DNA from: Clostridium sp. 'White wine YQ'
GTDB lineage: Bacteria; Bacillota; Clostridia; Clostridiales; Clostridiaceae
Reading direction: 5' to 3'
Length of the DNA: 64,000 nt
NCBI RefSeq assembly: GCF_028728205.1
Contig: NZ_JAQYUU010000007.1
Location: forward strand, 124,001 to 188,000
Shown here: piece by piece, positions 28,203-38,268 of the stretch
How positions within the stretch are numbered: the first letter of the stretch is position 1
How the letters are laid out: each line of letters begins with the position of its first letter
Program-made: the position numbers and the translations under genes
The notes under the pieces: generated by a model
The model's input: only the letters and a program-made list of their open reading frames with translations
Databases searched by the model: none
Told to the model about the DNA's origin: nothing

Positions 28203-29874
28203 AATTTTCATCCTTTCCAACCAAATCTCTTAAAATAACTTTTACTTTTCCATGTTCATATACTGAATTTACATACTTAAGCCAGTTTTCATCATCCTTT
28301 TCTGGGAAATCTACATTTTCTTCATAACATTTCCATCTTGTTTCTTTTCTTGCACGCAAATGCTCTATTACCACCCTAGCAACACCAAGCCTATCTATGA
28401 TTTCATGTATGAATAATAGTTCATGTGCATCATTTGCTCTTAATTTTTTAGCTTTCTTTGAAAGAATATCTATTTTATCTCTTGCAATTTCGAGACCTTC
28501 TTGGGAATACCTATAGTACTTTGAAATCCCACCAGCATACTCATCCATAACTGACTGCATTTCATTCTCTAATTCTTCTGTTGTGTATTCACCTGCTTCA
28601 TTAGTAAAAAACTGATTCACTTCATTCAGTTTCTCATTTATCTCTTCTTCGTTAGGCTCGACATTATTTAAGTTTTTAATAAATTCAAGTGCTGTTTCAG
28701 TAGCAATTTCTCCCTCAGCAAAGCACCCTGTAACATATTTTTTCGGGCTTCCTCCTGCAACATCACCAGCAGCAAATAATCCTTCTAAAGTTGTCCTTCT
28801 TTTAGTATCAACCCAATAGCCACTAGCTGTATGTCCACCTACAATGTATGGCTCTGTCCCCTCTATTTCAACATTTTCAGTGGAGGGAGATGTATTATTT
28901 TCTATCCACTTCAATGTTTGACTAGGTGCCATATTTAAATATGCTTTTAATAAATCTTGTTCTTGCTCTTTTGATATTCCCTCAGTTTTTAAATAGCATG
29001 GCCCAAGTCCATGTATATTTTCCATTAAAGTTGAGTGTAATCTATTTATGGTAGTTGCCTTTCCATATTTTTTTACATATTGCTCTCCTGCTTTATTTAC
29101 TTGAGGTGTTCTTATTCCTTGAGCAATTGTTCCAGTTGGAGCTATTGTATCTTTGCATCTAAGCGCTATGAATCTCATTTCAAAAGTTGTCATTTCTGCT
29201 CCTGCTCTAATTCCCATAGCATATCCGGCTCCAGTATTAAATGGACTGTACCACATTTTATGTCTAGAAAAACCTGGGTTATTAGGCTTGTATATCCCTG
29301 CTGCACCACCAGTTGTACATATAACTGCTTTCGAATATATGCTATAAAACACTTTCTCTTTAATAGAAAAGCCGTATGCTCCTATTACTCTATTATCCCT
29401 AACTATATAATCAATAATATTTAATCCATTTATTACTTTTATATTTTCTCTTTTATTTACAGCATCTGCTAATATAGGCTTTATATTTTCTCCGTTTATT
29501 TTTATACTTCTTTTTCCCCTCGACTGATACTTTCCCTCTTCATTTTTTAATATAGTAAGTCCAGCATCCTCTATATCTTTGGTTACACTATTTAGCCTTT
29601 CAGCAATTGTGTATACTAAGTCTTCTCTTATTACTCCGCTAAATTCCTCTTTAACATATTCTAAAAAAGACTCAGGAGTTTCCCCTTCTGTAATATAAGC
29701 ATTTAATGCATTTACACCAGCTGCTAGGCATCCACTTCTTTTTATATTTGCTTTTTCTGCAATAACGATGTTTATATTTTTATCTTCACTTGCTTTTATC
29801 CCGGCAAATGCTCCTGCTGCTCCCCCACCTATAATTAAAATATCTGTTTTAACGATCTTACTATTAAGCCTCAT
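28192..29874 (-). CDS. aprA: AprA-like adenylylsulfate reductase flavoprotein subunit
   Basis: 560 residues of the succinate dehydrogenase/fumarate reductase flavoprotein superfamily. FAD-binding [15 protein letters not shown] lies near residue 16; the central [14 protein letters not shown] and the [19 protein letters not shown] segment are typical of AprA, as is the Arg/His-rich RFIALRCKD region. With aprB it would reduce APS to sulfite and AMP. Placement among cysC, cysD, cysN and beside a sulfite reductase implies an assimilatory role for a dissimilatory-type enzyme; no CysH-type reductase is seen in the window. Confidence 0.83.
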   Translation of the reverse strand: MRLNSKIVKTDILIIGGGAAGAFAGIKASEDKNINIVIAEKANIKRSGCLAAGVNALNAYITEGETPESFLEYVKEEFSGVIREDLVYTIAERLNSVTKDIEDAGLTILKNEEGKYQSRGKRSIKINGENIKPILADAVNKRENIKVINGLNIIDYIVRDNRVIGAYGFSIKEKVFYSIYSKAVICTTGGAAGIYKPNNPGFSRHKMWYSPFNTGAGYAMGIRAGAEMTTFEMRFIALRCKDTIAPTGTIAQGIRTPQVNKAGEQYVKKYGKATTINRLHSTLMENIHGLGPCYLKTEGISKEQEQDLLKAYLNMAPSQTLKWIENNTSPSTENVEIEGTEPYIVGGHTASGYWVDTKRRTTLEGLFAAGDVAGGSPKKYVTGCFAEGEIATETALEFIKNLNNVEPNEEEINEKLNEVNQFFTNEAGEYTTEELENEMQSVMDEYAGGISKYYRYSQEGLEIARDKIDILSKKAKKLRANDAHELLFIHEIIDRLGVARVVIEHLRARKETRWKCYEENVDFPEKDDENWLKYVNSVYEHGKVKVILRDLVGKDENYEH

Positions 29875-30508
29875 TTCTTCCTCCAGCTAGATAACCTATT
29901 ATCTTATCAACACATTCTTCTATAGAATTCAGGTGGGTGGATACAGTTATTTCTGGGTTTTGGGGTATTTCATATATGGAATCAATTCCTGTGAAATCCT
30001 TTATTTTCCCTGCTCTTGCTTTCTTATATAATCCCTTAGGATCTCTTTCTTCACAAATTTCTAAAGGACAGTCAATGTATACTTCTATAAAATCTTTATC
30101 TATAAGTTCTCTAACTCTTTCTCTATCCTCATTAAATGGTGAAACAAAGGTTGCAATGGTTATTATACCTGCATCAACAAAAAGCTTTGATATTTCACCA
30201 ATTCTTCTTATATTCTCTATCCTATCTTCATTAGAAAAGCCTAAATCTTTATTTAGCCCATGTCTTACATTATCTCCATCTAGGGTATAAGTAAGTTTTC
30301 CTAAATCATGTAGTTTTTTTTCTAAGACAGAAGCAACAGTGGATTTTCCTGAACCAGATAGTCCCGTAAACCAGATAAGTTTCCCTTGCTGATTAAGCAA
30401 TTCTTCTCTATCTCTTCGCGTCACATTCATGTCGTGCCAAACTACATTTGATGATTTAATCTTTTCTTCATTGAATATTTTCAGTGCCCCATTTACCTTA
30501 ATATTCAT
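29864..30508 (-). CDS. cysC: adenylylsulfate kinase
   Basis: 214 residues with a canonical APS kinase core: P-loop GLSGSGKST (residues 49-57), [10 protein letters not shown] for APS binding, [12 protein letters not shown] and the lid region [24 protein letters not shown]. It makes PAPS from APS. First gene of the operon; AAGGGGGAT precedes the ATG and the end overlaps aprA by 11 bp. Its presence with AprAB is notable because APS is the branch point between reduction and PAPS formation. Confidence 0.93.
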   Translation of the reverse strand: MNIKVNGALKIFNEEKIKSSNVVWHDMNVTRRDREELLNQQGKLIWFTGLSGSGKSTVASVLEKKLHDLGKLTYTLDGDNVRHGLNKDLGFSNEDRIENIRRIGEISKLFVDAGIITIATFVSPFNEDRERVRELIDKDFIEVYIDCPLEICEERDPKGLYKKARAGKIKDFTGIDSIYEIPQNPEITVSTHLNSIEECVDKIIGYLAGGRNEA

Positions 30509-30551
30509 TAGTATCCCCCTTATTTATATTTTACCTATTGGAATACTATGA

Positions 30552-30580
30552 ATTATATATCTAAAATACCACTTTGTCAC
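30552..30580 (-). promoter_or_regulatory. promoter of the cysC-aprAB-ssu-cysDN operon
   Basis: Minus strand: -35 GTGACA (30575-30580), 17-bp spacer, consensus -10 TATAAT (30552-30557), 40-odd bp before the cysC ATG. A second TGACAAA copy occurs about 30 bp further upstream and could belong to an operator or alternative promoter. Confidence 0.65.
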
Positions 30581-30981
30581 TATACTATCTACAAATATAA
30601 CAATTTGTCATTTATACCCTTTCATCAATTATCAAACACATCCCTTTAACTCCAGTATTCCCATTAGAAAACATATAAATATCTTAATTTACGATTTCAT
30701 TATTTTACATGCATAAAATTATCTATTTATCATTCTTATAATTAGTGAAATTTATTTGCCTATCATTATCTAATTACATAACGATAAATAAAAGGTATAA
30801 TATTTAGTGATATGTCCTAAGAACTTTTTTCCATATGTAATATGATTTTTGCATTATATGTAATAAAGAAATAATAAAATAGTAATCAATTTTTAAAACT
30901 TTTTATACGAAAATAAGTTAGAATTGTATTTATATGGTTTATGTAATGTAATATTTCTAGAAATAAACAGGAGAGTGGCTA
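30581..30981. other. divergent intergenic region, no gene
   Basis: AT-rich DNA between the divergent cys operon and the NAGPA gene. No ORF, T-box or S-box hallmark was found. It should hold the plus-strand promoter and any sulfur-responsive operator; none could be named with confidence. Confidence 0.4.
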
Positions 30982-32013
30982 ATGACAACTAATACGAATC
31001 TAAAAATGAAAAAGAAACGTAGGAACAAAAAGAAGAAATCTCCATGGAAAAGACTCTTTTTTCTTATAGCATTTACTTTATTATTCACAATTGTTACAGG
31101 TCCTTTTATTTTACTTTATGGCCCTTTTAACAATGCAAAAAAAATATATGTTGGCTCTGCTATGAATACCTTAAGTCATCAATACTTAGCTACAGCCTTT
31201 TTATCTCAAGATAAAATAAATGAAATACTTTCTTCAAGTGATGATTCAACTGATAATATGCCCGCAAATGCATCAGTTGTAAATGTAAATAAAAAGGCTG
31301 ATGATTCTATCGAGAGATACGATTTTGAAGGTAAGAGATTTAAAGGATATATGCTTGTAATTAACGATCCACATAGAGTTAAGGTTGCTTACACAGGTAG
31401 TCTAAATAAGCAAGGGGAAACTACTTCTCAAATGGCCGAGAAAAATGATGCTGTTGCTGCAATTAATGGTGGTGCTTTTATTGATCAATCCAGTACAGTA
31501 TCAAGTTCCGGAAATGGAGGTACTCCAACTGGATTAATAATGTCTGATGGAAAAATCATTTTTTCAGACTTAAAATCTAATTCTACTAAATCAGTATGTA
31601 TGGCAATAACTGAAGACGGCACACTACTTGCTGGAGAATATTCAATTAATGATTTAAAAAACAAGCATACAAGGGAAGCTCTATCTTTTGGTCCTGTTTT
31701 AGTTTCTGGAGGAAAAGCCCTCCCCCTATCAGGCAAAAATGCTTCTCAGGGTATGGCACCAAGAACAGCAATTGGACAAAGAGCAGACGGTTCTATTGTA
31801 ATGGTAGTAACAGACGGTAGAAGTATACTAGATGGAATGGGAGCTACTATGAATGAACTTCAGAAAATTATGCTTAATGAAGGCAAATGTGTTACTGCTA
31901 TAAATCTAGATGGTGGTAAATCTGCTACTATGTATTTAAACGGAGAAATTATCAATACCTTATCAAATGGTTTAGGTGAAAGATCAATAGTTTCTTCAAT
32001 TATTGTAAAGTAA
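30982..32013 (+). CDS. membrane-anchored phosphodiester glycosidase (NAGPA) domain protein
   Basis: 343 residues. A lysine-rich cytoplasmic N-terminus (residues 8-25) precedes one transmembrane helix, then an extracellular NAGPA/DUF2233 domain with the family motifs AAINGGAFID, GTPTGLIMSDGKI, FGPVLVSGGK, APRTAIGQ and NLDGGKSATMYLNG. Such enzymes cleave GlcNAc-phosphodiesters and are associated with cell-surface or exopolysaccharide modification. AGGAGAG precedes the ATG. The next gene follows by 13 bp and is probably co-transcribed. Confidence 0.85.
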   Translation: MTTNTNLKMKKKRRNKKKKSPWKRLFFLIAFTLLFTIVTGPFILLYGPFNNAKKIYVGSAMNTLSHQYLATAFLSQDKINEILSSSDDSTDNMPANASVVNVNKKADDSIERYDFEGKRFKGYMLVINDPHRVKVAYTGSLNKQGETTSQMAEKNDAVAAINGGAFIDQSSTVSSSGNGGTPTGLIMSDGKIIFSDLKSNSTKSVCMAITEDGTLLAGEYSINDLKNKHTREALSFGPVLVSGGKALPLSGKNASQGMAPRTAIGQRADGSIVMVVTDGRSILDGMGATMNELQKIMLNEGKCVTAINLDGGKSATMYLNGEIINTLSNGLGERSIVSSIIVK

Positions 32014-32026
32014 AGGAGAAGAAGCT

Positions 32027-33067
32027 ATGAAAAGAAATATTAAAGCTTTATTGGCATGTGCAGTGTTATCACTAATTCTTCAATTTATAGTCCTTATTTG
32101 GCTTGATAAATTCTATCTTAAGGAAAATGCCAATGTTAATGTAAAGGAAGTTAGTGTAAACAAACCACAAGAGCAGCCTGAAAAGAACGTTGATTTACCT
32201 AATGACATGAGCACTCTGCAAGTATCCTATAATGGTAAATTCTTAGCATACATAAAAGATTCAGAACTTAAAATCATTAATTCATCTACTGGGGAAGAAA
32301 AAAGTTTTACCAATGAAAATCAAGATGAAATATCATATTTCACTTGGCTTCCAGATAGAAATATTATGTTAGTATCAAAAAAAGAACGTACTAACAAAGG
32401 TAAAATGTTTACCCTATATAATTATGACGCTGAAAAGAATGATGCACAAAAAATTTCTGATATAGCTGCTGCTCAAACTGGTAGTAAAATTAATTCTATT
32501 AAAGCATCTACAATTACTGGCGTTACGTATATTGAAATCAAAAGTAGTTCTAATAAAGCATCTGTCTATAGAATGGATATAAATCAGACTTCTTCAAAGA
32601 AAATAGATCTTCAAAGTTCTTCTTTAACAGGTATATTTGTTGTACCAAGAGAAGAAAGACTTATTTATCAAGATCTTAATGGGAAGATATACCTGACTCA
32701 ACCTAAAGCTAGTTTAACTATTTCACATGGAATAAAAACCAAAGTTCTAGGGATCGATAATGATAGTACTGTATATTTAGGAGAAGTAAATAATGGAAAA
32801 ATTGTTAAAGTCCTCTACGGATCATTAAATAGTAAGAATACTTCTCAGTGGGAATCTAAAGAATTAACTACTGCTGCAGATGAAAAAGATATTTATATTA
32901 CCAGTTCTGGAAAAATATTAATTAACTATAGTAGTAGTAATACTCTATTAGATTTAAAGGAAAATAAGAAAATGAACTATGAAGGTACCTTTATTTCCGT
33001 CTACAATAAAGGAATAACTACTTCAATAGACGATAAATATCATAAAACAGATTTTTCAAAACTATAA
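32027..33067 (+). CDS. secreted/membrane-anchored beta-propeller-like protein
   Basis: 346 residues, N-terminal hydrophobic segment (residues 7-27) then an extracellular region of short repeated strands (VSYNGKFLAYIKDSELKIINSSTGEEK, FTWLPDRNIMLVSKK) that resemble TolB/WD40-like blades. No catalytic motif is visible. It follows the NAGPA gene closely (AAAGGAGAAGAAG ribosome site) and ends at a strong terminator, so the pair probably acts together at the cell surface. Confidence 0.7.
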   Translation: MKRNIKALLACAVLSLILQFIVLIWLDKFYLKENANVNVKEVSVNKPQEQPEKNVDLPNDMSTLQVSYNGKFLAYIKDSELKIINSSTGEEKSFTNENQDEISYFTWLPDRNIMLVSKKERTNKGKMFTLYNYDAEKNDAQKISDIAAAQTGSKINSIKASTITGVTYIEIKSSSNKASVYRMDINQTSSKKIDLQSSSLTGIFVVPREERLIYQDLNGKIYLTQPKASLTISHGIKTKVLGIDNDSTVYLGEVNNGKIVKVLYGSLNSKNTSQWESKELTTAADEKDIYITSSGKILINYSSSNTLLDLKENKKMNYEGTFISVYNKGITTSIDDKYHKTDFSKL

Positions 33068-33086
33068 ATTAAAACTAATCTGAATA

Positions 33087-33121
33087 AAAAAACCTTCTAC
33101 CCTAAAAAGTAGAAGGTTTTT
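33087..33121. terminator. bidirectional terminator
   Basis: Stem AAAACCTTCTAC / GTAGAAGGTTTT, 8-nt loop, with A- and T-tracts on both sides, between the convergent genes ending at 33067 and 33146. Confidence 0.92.
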
Positions 33122-33145
33122 ATTTACTATATTCTATTATAAATT

Positions 33146-34393
33146 TTAAATTGCTAACTTTATAAGGCCTAATGCTATTCCTATAATAAATCCGCATATA
33201 GCTCCATTAACCCTGATCCATTGCAAGTCATTTCCTACTTTATCTTCTATAAGTTCAATTAAGGTTTCTGTCTCTAATTTTTCTATGTTTTCCTTAACTA
33301 GCTTACCAATCTTACTATGATTTTTGTCTGCAAAACTCACAATTTGCTCTTGAATATATGTTTCTATCTTATTTATCAATTCCTTATTTTCTAAAAGATT
33401 AGCTAACATATTATCTATTAGTGGCAATAGTTCTTCTTCAATATACTCCACATCACTGAAATAATTTAAAACTGAATTTATTGTAGTTTCTATTTGTTCT
33501 TGCATAAATTCATTAAATCTACTGCTTTCAGTTATATTCACCTTTATATTATCTACTGCTGTAATAAGTTCTTCATTATCCTTTCCATTCACGATACTTT
33601 TTCTTATGGATTCAAGAATCATGAGTCTACTTCTATTATCCTTCTCTTCTAAGTCATTTAATATAAGTACAATACAATCCTGTATTATCTTACCTACTTT
33701 TTCTTCTCCAAGTGCTCCAATTGCTGCACTAATTGTATATTTCATTAATGGGTTAATTTCTATTTTACCAATAGCTGAAATTGCAGAACTTCCAATTTCA
33801 TTCTTTATGCTCTCTTTCTTAACTTCAATTTTTATTCTTTCAACTAATACATCTAAAACCTTTTGTTCATAATTATTTTCTAGACATGCATTAGAAAGAA
33901 GTTCTATCAAGCTTTTAGTATCTACTTCATTTATCTTTTCACTAATCATTTTATTTAGATATATTGCTACTTTATCACTTGGAATTGAATCAGCTATATT
34001 TTTAGTTATATTTATTACTCCTGATTTTACATTATCAGAATACAAATTTTTTCTTAATAAATTCAAAGTCTTTGAAACAATTTCTAGTTTGCTTACCTTA
34101 TCTATTATACTTGATTTATTTAAAAGATCATTTTCTACTATTGAAACCAATGAATTAGTTATTCTATCACGATTTTGCGGTAATATAGCTGTATGTGGAA
34201 TATGAATTCCTAAAGGATATCTAAATAAGGCTGTTACTGCAAACCAGTCAGCAAGTCCTCCTACAAGACCTGCTTCAAAACCACTTTGAAGCAGTACAAT
34301 GGCTGTACTATTTCCCGAAATCATTGTAGCTATAAAGCCTATTAACATAATTATTAACGATATTGATGCCATTTGATTTGTTTTTGCTTTCAT
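33146..34393 (-). CDS. DUF445 family membrane protein
   Basis: 415 residues. N-terminal hydrophobic hairpin containing the DUF445 hallmark GGLADWFAVTALFRYPLGIHIPHTAILP, a long helical middle region rich in Lys/Glu with coiled-coil character, and a C-terminal transmembrane segment (WIRVNGAICGFIIGIALGLIKL). The family is widespread in Firmicutes without an assigned biochemical role. Monocistronic; GAGGTATTAG precedes the ATG. The 256 bp to the divergent MATE gene are AT-rich and should hold both promoters. Confidence 0.85.
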   Translation of the reverse strand: MKAKTNQMASISLIIMLIGFIATMISGNSTAIVLLQSGFEAGLVGGLADWFAVTALFRYPLGIHIPHTAILPQNRDRITNSLVSIVENDLLNKSSIIDKVSKLEIVSKTLNLLRKNLYSDNVKSGVINITKNIADSIPSDKVAIYLNKMISEKINEVDTKSLIELLSNACLENNYEQKVLDVLVERIKIEVKKESIKNEIGSSAISAIGKIEINPLMKYTISAAIGALGEEKVGKIIQDCIVLILNDLEEKDNRSRLMILESIRKSIVNGKDNEELITAVDNIKVNITESSRFNEFMQEQIETTINSVLNYFSDVEYIEEELLPLIDNMLANLLENKELINKIETYIQEQIVSFADKNHSKIGKLVKENIEKLETETLIELIEDKVGNDLQWIRVNGAICGFIIGIALGLIKLAI

Positions 34394-34649
34394 AATCTAA
34401 TACCTCTTAAACTTTTGTAATTTACTTTAGATGAATCGCTATTCATCTAAACATAATTTAAATTATAGCACAAAGAAAATAAATTTTTAATATTTATAGT
34501 TATATAACAAGTTTAGCTCCTTCATTTAACTAAGTGATGTTTTTCCCTGATTATTTACATGGCAGTAAGGTTGATTATATTTTCCTTTATTATATAATTG
34601 ATTTATGCGTAAGAATAAACAATAAAGGAACTCATTAACAGGTGATGAA

Positions 34650-35993
34650 ATGAAATGGATACGAAAAGACGTTATTAACTTAACTATCCCCATACTTATG
34701 GAACAATTATTTGTTATGTCAATGGGAATGATAAACACTATGATGGCAGGTCATATAGGCAAAGAAGCAGTTTCGGCAATTGGTATGGTTGATTCTATCA
34801 ACAATATTTTTATTGCTTTTTTTTCAGCTTTGGCTGTTGGAGGAATGGTTGTTGTTGCACAATTTGTTGGACAAGGCAATATAAAAAAAGCAAATGCATC
34901 TATGAAACAAGCTTTATATTCTGGTCTTCTAATATCATTTCTAATAACTATAACCATGTTTATTTTTAAAGGCTTATTGGTTAAACTACTCTTTGGTGCT
35001 GCTGAGCAAGAAGTTATTAACTCCGCAGATATATATCTATCTATTACTCTATTAACTTACCCACTAATCACTACTGATCTTATTGCAAATGGAATACTTA
35101 GAGGTGCCGGTGACACCAAAACACCTATGAAAATTACGATATTTATGAATATATTAAATGTATTTTTCACTTTTACATTCATTAATATAATCAAGTTAGG
35201 AATTGTAGGAGCTGCACTTGGAATTGCTTTAGCTAGAACTATTGGTGCACTAATAATCCTAGGTGTACTGCTTAGAGGATCAAGCATATTAAAATTAACT
35301 GAGATTAAAAAATTCAAGTTTGATAAAGAACTTTTAAGACCAATCTTCTCAGTTGGACTACCTGCAAGTGTTGAATCACTACTATTTAATGGTGGTAAAT
35401 TAATTACCCAAATCTTTATAGTTGATATGGGTACAATTGCTATTGCATCTAATGCTATAACGAGTTCCATTGGCGGAATGCTTAATATCCCGGGAAATGC
35501 TTTTTGTACAGCTGCTACAGCTCTTGTTGGACAACATATGGGAAGAGGCGAAACTAAAGAAGCTCAAAATACTTTAAATTACATTACTAAGCTATCAACT
35601 GTTTCTTTAATTATATTATCCTTAGCATTTTTACCATTCGCAGGGGTTTTCCCAAGACTATATACAAGTAATGCTGATATAATTAAACTAACAGCTCATG
35701 CGTGTATTTTATATGTAATATTTATACCAGTTTGGTCTATATCCTTTGTACTTCCTTCAGGTTTAAAGGGAGCTGGAGACGCAAAATATACAATGATGAC
35801 CTCTATGATCGGTATGTGGGTTTTTAGAATAACTCTTGGCTATATACTAGGAAATATTCTCCACTTCGGTCTTATAGGTGTATGGATGGGAATGTTTATT
35901 GATTGGTCAATTAGAGGATGCTTATACTTAATCAGATTTAGAAAAGGTAAGTGGAAAGAAAAAGTTGTAATTAAAAGAGCCATTGCTAAATAA
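34650..35993 (+). CDS. MATE family efflux transporter
   Basis: 447 residues with twelve hydrophobic segments in two homologous halves. Typical MATE features are N-terminal PILMEQLFVMSMGMINTMMAGHIGKEAVSAIG and GGMVVVAQFVGQGN, the first-half GAGDTKTPM and second-half GAGDAKYTM loops. It exports cationic drugs or metabolites in exchange for Na+ or H+. AGGTGATGAA precedes the ATG. No regulator is adjacent. Confidence 0.9.
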   Translation: MKWIRKDVINLTIPILMEQLFVMSMGMINTMMAGHIGKEAVSAIGMVDSINNIFIAFFSALAVGGMVVVAQFVGQGNIKKANASMKQALYSGLLISFLITITMFIFKGLLVKLLFGAAEQEVINSADIYLSITLLTYPLITTDLIANGILRGAGDTKTPMKITIFMNILNVFFTFTFINIIKLGIVGAALGIALARTIGALIILGVLLRGSSILKLTEIKKFKFDKELLRPIFSVGLPASVESLLFNGGKLITQIFIVDMGTIAIASNAITSSIGGMLNIPGNAFCTAATALVGQHMGRGETKEAQNTLNYITKLSTVSLIILSLAFLPFAGVFPRLYTSNADIIKLTAHACILYVIFIPVWSISFVLPSGLKGAGDAKYTMMTSMIGMWVFRITLGYILGNILHFGLIGVWMGMFIDWSIRGCLYLIRFRKGKWKEKVVIKRAIAK

Positions 35994-35994
35994 A

Positions 35995-36021
35995 AAGAAG
36001 GGATATGGAAAATCCCTTCTT
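35995..36021. terminator. bidirectional terminator
   Basis: Stem AAGAAGGGAT / ATCCCTTCTT with a 7-nt loop and T-tracts on both strands, between the MATE gene and the convergent TraB-family gene. Confidence 0.88.
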
Positions 36022-36022
36022 T

Positions 36023-36925
36023 TTATTCTAATCTTGTAACAGTATACCCTTTATTTTTTAATAATGTTACAAGTCCATCTTCACCAACTACATGTTCTGC
36101 TCCTACCACGATAAAATATTTATCATTAGTTTTTAAGAACTCTTCTATCTTGGTCTCCATGTTTAGATTTCTTTGAGTAACTGCAGCATTATAATAATCC
36201 CTAAACATTTTATCTCCAGATTTCACTTCATCATTCATCTTTTCAACATATTCTGTATCCCCATTTACTACAGCTGTATACAAATCATGAAGCTGCTTTT
36301 TAGTTTCTGATAGCTTAGTAAGTTTCATTAAGCTCTCATTTTGAAATTCATCATCACCAAAACTAATTGCTTTATATTGTGTATCAAAATCTTCTAGGGA
36401 AACAATTGCCTTATTATCACTTTTTGCTCTTGTTATAAATATCATATCAAGCCCATTATCAGCTTTAAATCCAGAGGCTGAGTATTGCAATGCTGATATT
36501 GTTGTTTCAAGTGCCCAAGGTTTAAGTTTAGATATTTCTCCATTATATTTTGCACCGACCTCTTCTAAAAGTTTTGTAGCATATTCTTTAGTTTCTGGTT
36601 TTAAGTGCTTGTCTAAATTATCTCCATCATTATAACGGGATTCTTTTGAGAGAATATCACTTATCCCTGGGTCCGTAATATCTATTTCTACTCCTAATTT
36701 ATTGGATTCTTTATATGCACTTTCAACTTTATCTGAAAACTTAATTTTATCATTTCCAAGATGTATTGAACCTCCAATGTATAAGTATTTACCATCCTTT
36801 TCTACCTTGTAGAATATTCCCTTCACTTCTTTCAGTTGATCAGTTTGTTTACCACAGCCAAAGGCAATGCCAGCAAATAATACTATACAAGTAAAAACAG
36901 ATATCAAGCGAATTACTCTTTTCAT
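36023..36925 (-). CDS. TraB/GumN family lipoprotein
   Basis: 300 residues from the ATG at 36925 (GAGAGGGAA upstream), which gives a clean lipoprotein signal ending FGC; the longer frame to 37000 does not. The mature part shows TraB/GumN features: YIGGSIHLGNDKI, a conserved GVEIDI, and the C-terminal IVVGAEHVVGEDGLVTLLKNKGY. The family has metalloprotease-like GxxH motifs (GGSIH, GAEH), both present. Biological role in Clostridia is undefined; outside face of the membrane is expected. Confidence 0.82.
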   Translation of the reverse strand: MKRVIRLISVFTCIVLFAGIAFGCGKQTDQLKEVKGIFYKVEKDGKYLYIGGSIHLGNDKIKFSDKVESAYKESNKLGVEIDITDPGISDILSKESRYNDGDNLDKHLKPETKEYATKLLEEVGAKYNGEISKLKPWALETTISALQYSASGFKADNGLDMIFITRAKSDNKAIVSLEDFDTQYKAISFGDDEFQNESLMKLTKLSETKKQLHDLYTAVVNGDTEYVEKMNDEVKSGDKMFRDYYNAAVTQRNLNMETKIEEFLKTNDKYFIVVGAEHVVGEDGLVTLLKNKGYTVTRLE

Positions 36926-37021
36926 TTTATTCCCTCTCTCACAAATATTTCTTACATACCCTATACTTATTATTCTCCCGAAACTGTAATTATCTGTCAC
37001 TGCTTTTAAAATTTTAGATTT

Positions 37022-37693
37022 TCACCTAAACATATTTAAGGTATCCCTACAGTACGAGAAAGTGCCATATATAAAAGAAGCCAGAAAAATTATCATGAAA
37101 ATTATAAATATAATCCTTTCTGATTTACTCATTCTAGTTTTTTTATATTCTTCAATAGCAACCCCTTTTTCATCTCTTAAATACCTTATTATTTCTAAAA
37201 AAATCTTCTCGTTTTCCTCTCCATATGGGCTAGGCTTTACTATATTTATTTCATCAAATTTTAATCCTATGGTCTTATATCTTTCCCATGTATCCACTAA
37301 ACCTACTAAATCACTTATTTCATAAATACACTCTTCTAAAATGTTATAATAAAGACCTAACTTAAACATGTATATTCTCTCATCAGTTACGAATAGCCCT
37401 AAATATACTATTCGATCAGGCGCCATCAAACCTCCAACATATTTCTTGTCTTGCATGTAGCTCTGAAGTGCTATCATCTTATATTTTATAATTTCAGACT
37501 TGTCTAACTTAGACTTTACTATTTGCTCTAATTCAATATAGGCTATTTTTCTTAATACCTTGTCATTCTTAACTTTATATATATTTTCACCTATGGTTTC
37601 TTTCGTCTCTATTGCTTTATACTCTAAGTCTTTTATTTCTTCCTCTGAATAGTAGTTAAGATTTAATAATTCAAGTAGTTCCCTATCATTCAT
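37022..37693 (-). CDS. membrane protein paralog 2 next to ECF sigma (putative anti-sigma)
   Basis: 223 residues with no family I can name. A soluble N-terminal region of about 185 residues ends in one transmembrane helix (RIIFIIFMIIFLASFIYGTFSY). It is clearly homologous along its whole length to the protein at 38269-38940 (shared MNDREL(L)-LLN-SYSEEEI-DLE-KAIE, KNDKVLRKI-IELE--VKS, KYKMIALQSY, YLGLFVTD-RI, PYGEENEKI-IE-I-YLR). Start overlaps the sigma stop by 8 nt (ATGAATGA). Placement and membrane anchor suggest control of the sigma factor; this is inference. Confidence 0.7.
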   Translation of the reverse strand: MNDRELLELLNLNYYSEEEIKDLEYKAIETKETIGENIYKVKNDKVLRKIAYIELEQIVKSKLDKSEIIKYKMIALQSYMQDKKYVGGLMAPDRIVYLGLFVTDERIYMFKLGLYYNILEECIYEISDLVGLVDTWERYKTIGLKFDEINIVKPSPYGEENEKIFLEIIRYLRDEKGVAIEEYKKTRMSKSERIIFIIFMIIFLASFIYGTFSYCRDTLNMFR

Positions 37694-38234
37694 TTATCTC
37701 ACCTACTATCTTCTGAATCTTCTTTTTTGCTCTAGATATCCTGGTGTAAATATACTCTTCAGAATACCCTAAAGACTCTCCAATTTCCTTTATTGGAACT
37801 CCGTCAAGATATCTTTTAATAATTATAAGCTTGTCCTTCTCCTCTAAATTGCTTAGCAATTCATTTATAAGCTCGATATTTTCAATTCTTTCTAATTCAT
37901 GATTTTCTTCATTACTTACTTCATCCATATATTCAATATTACTAGAATGTCTTAAATTTTTTCTTTTAATATCTAATGCCTTATATTTTGTTACAGATAT
38001 TAGCCATGATTTAAAACTTCCCTTTTCCTTATTAAAACAATCTATATTAAACCAAATTGCTGTAAATACATCATTATAACATTCTTCTATGCACTCTTTT
38101 TCATGAGCTTCTTTCAAAATATTCTTAGCGATATAATAAACCAAGTTACCGTATATATTCATTAGCTTACTTAAGCATTCTTTATCTTTTCTTAAAATAC
38201 CCTTTATAAGCTTTTCTTCATTTACATTATCCAT
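37686..38234 (-). CDS. ECF-type RNA polymerase sigma factor
   Basis: 182 residues from the ATG at 38234 (GGAGGG upstream). Region 2 (YGNLVYYIAKNIL, CYNDVFTAIWFNIDCF, FKSWLISVTKYKALDIKRK) and region 4 (VPIKEIGESLGYSEEYIYTRISRAKKKI) are clear, region 3 absent. It is sandwiched in one operon between two paralogous 223-residue membrane proteins rather than the DUF4179 protein that accompanies the other ECF factor at 12991. Confidence 0.88.
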   Translation of the reverse strand: MDNVNEEKLIKGILRKDKECLSKLMNIYGNLVYYIAKNILKEAHEKECIEECYNDVFTAIWFNIDCFNKEKGSFKSWLISVTKYKALDIKRKNLRHSSNIEYMDEVSNEENHELERIENIELINELLSNLEEKDKLIIIKRYLDGVPIKEIGESLGYSEEYIYTRISRAKKKIQKIVGEINE

Positions 38235-38268
38235 ATTACCCTCCACATGAATTCTTGCTTAAATAGTT

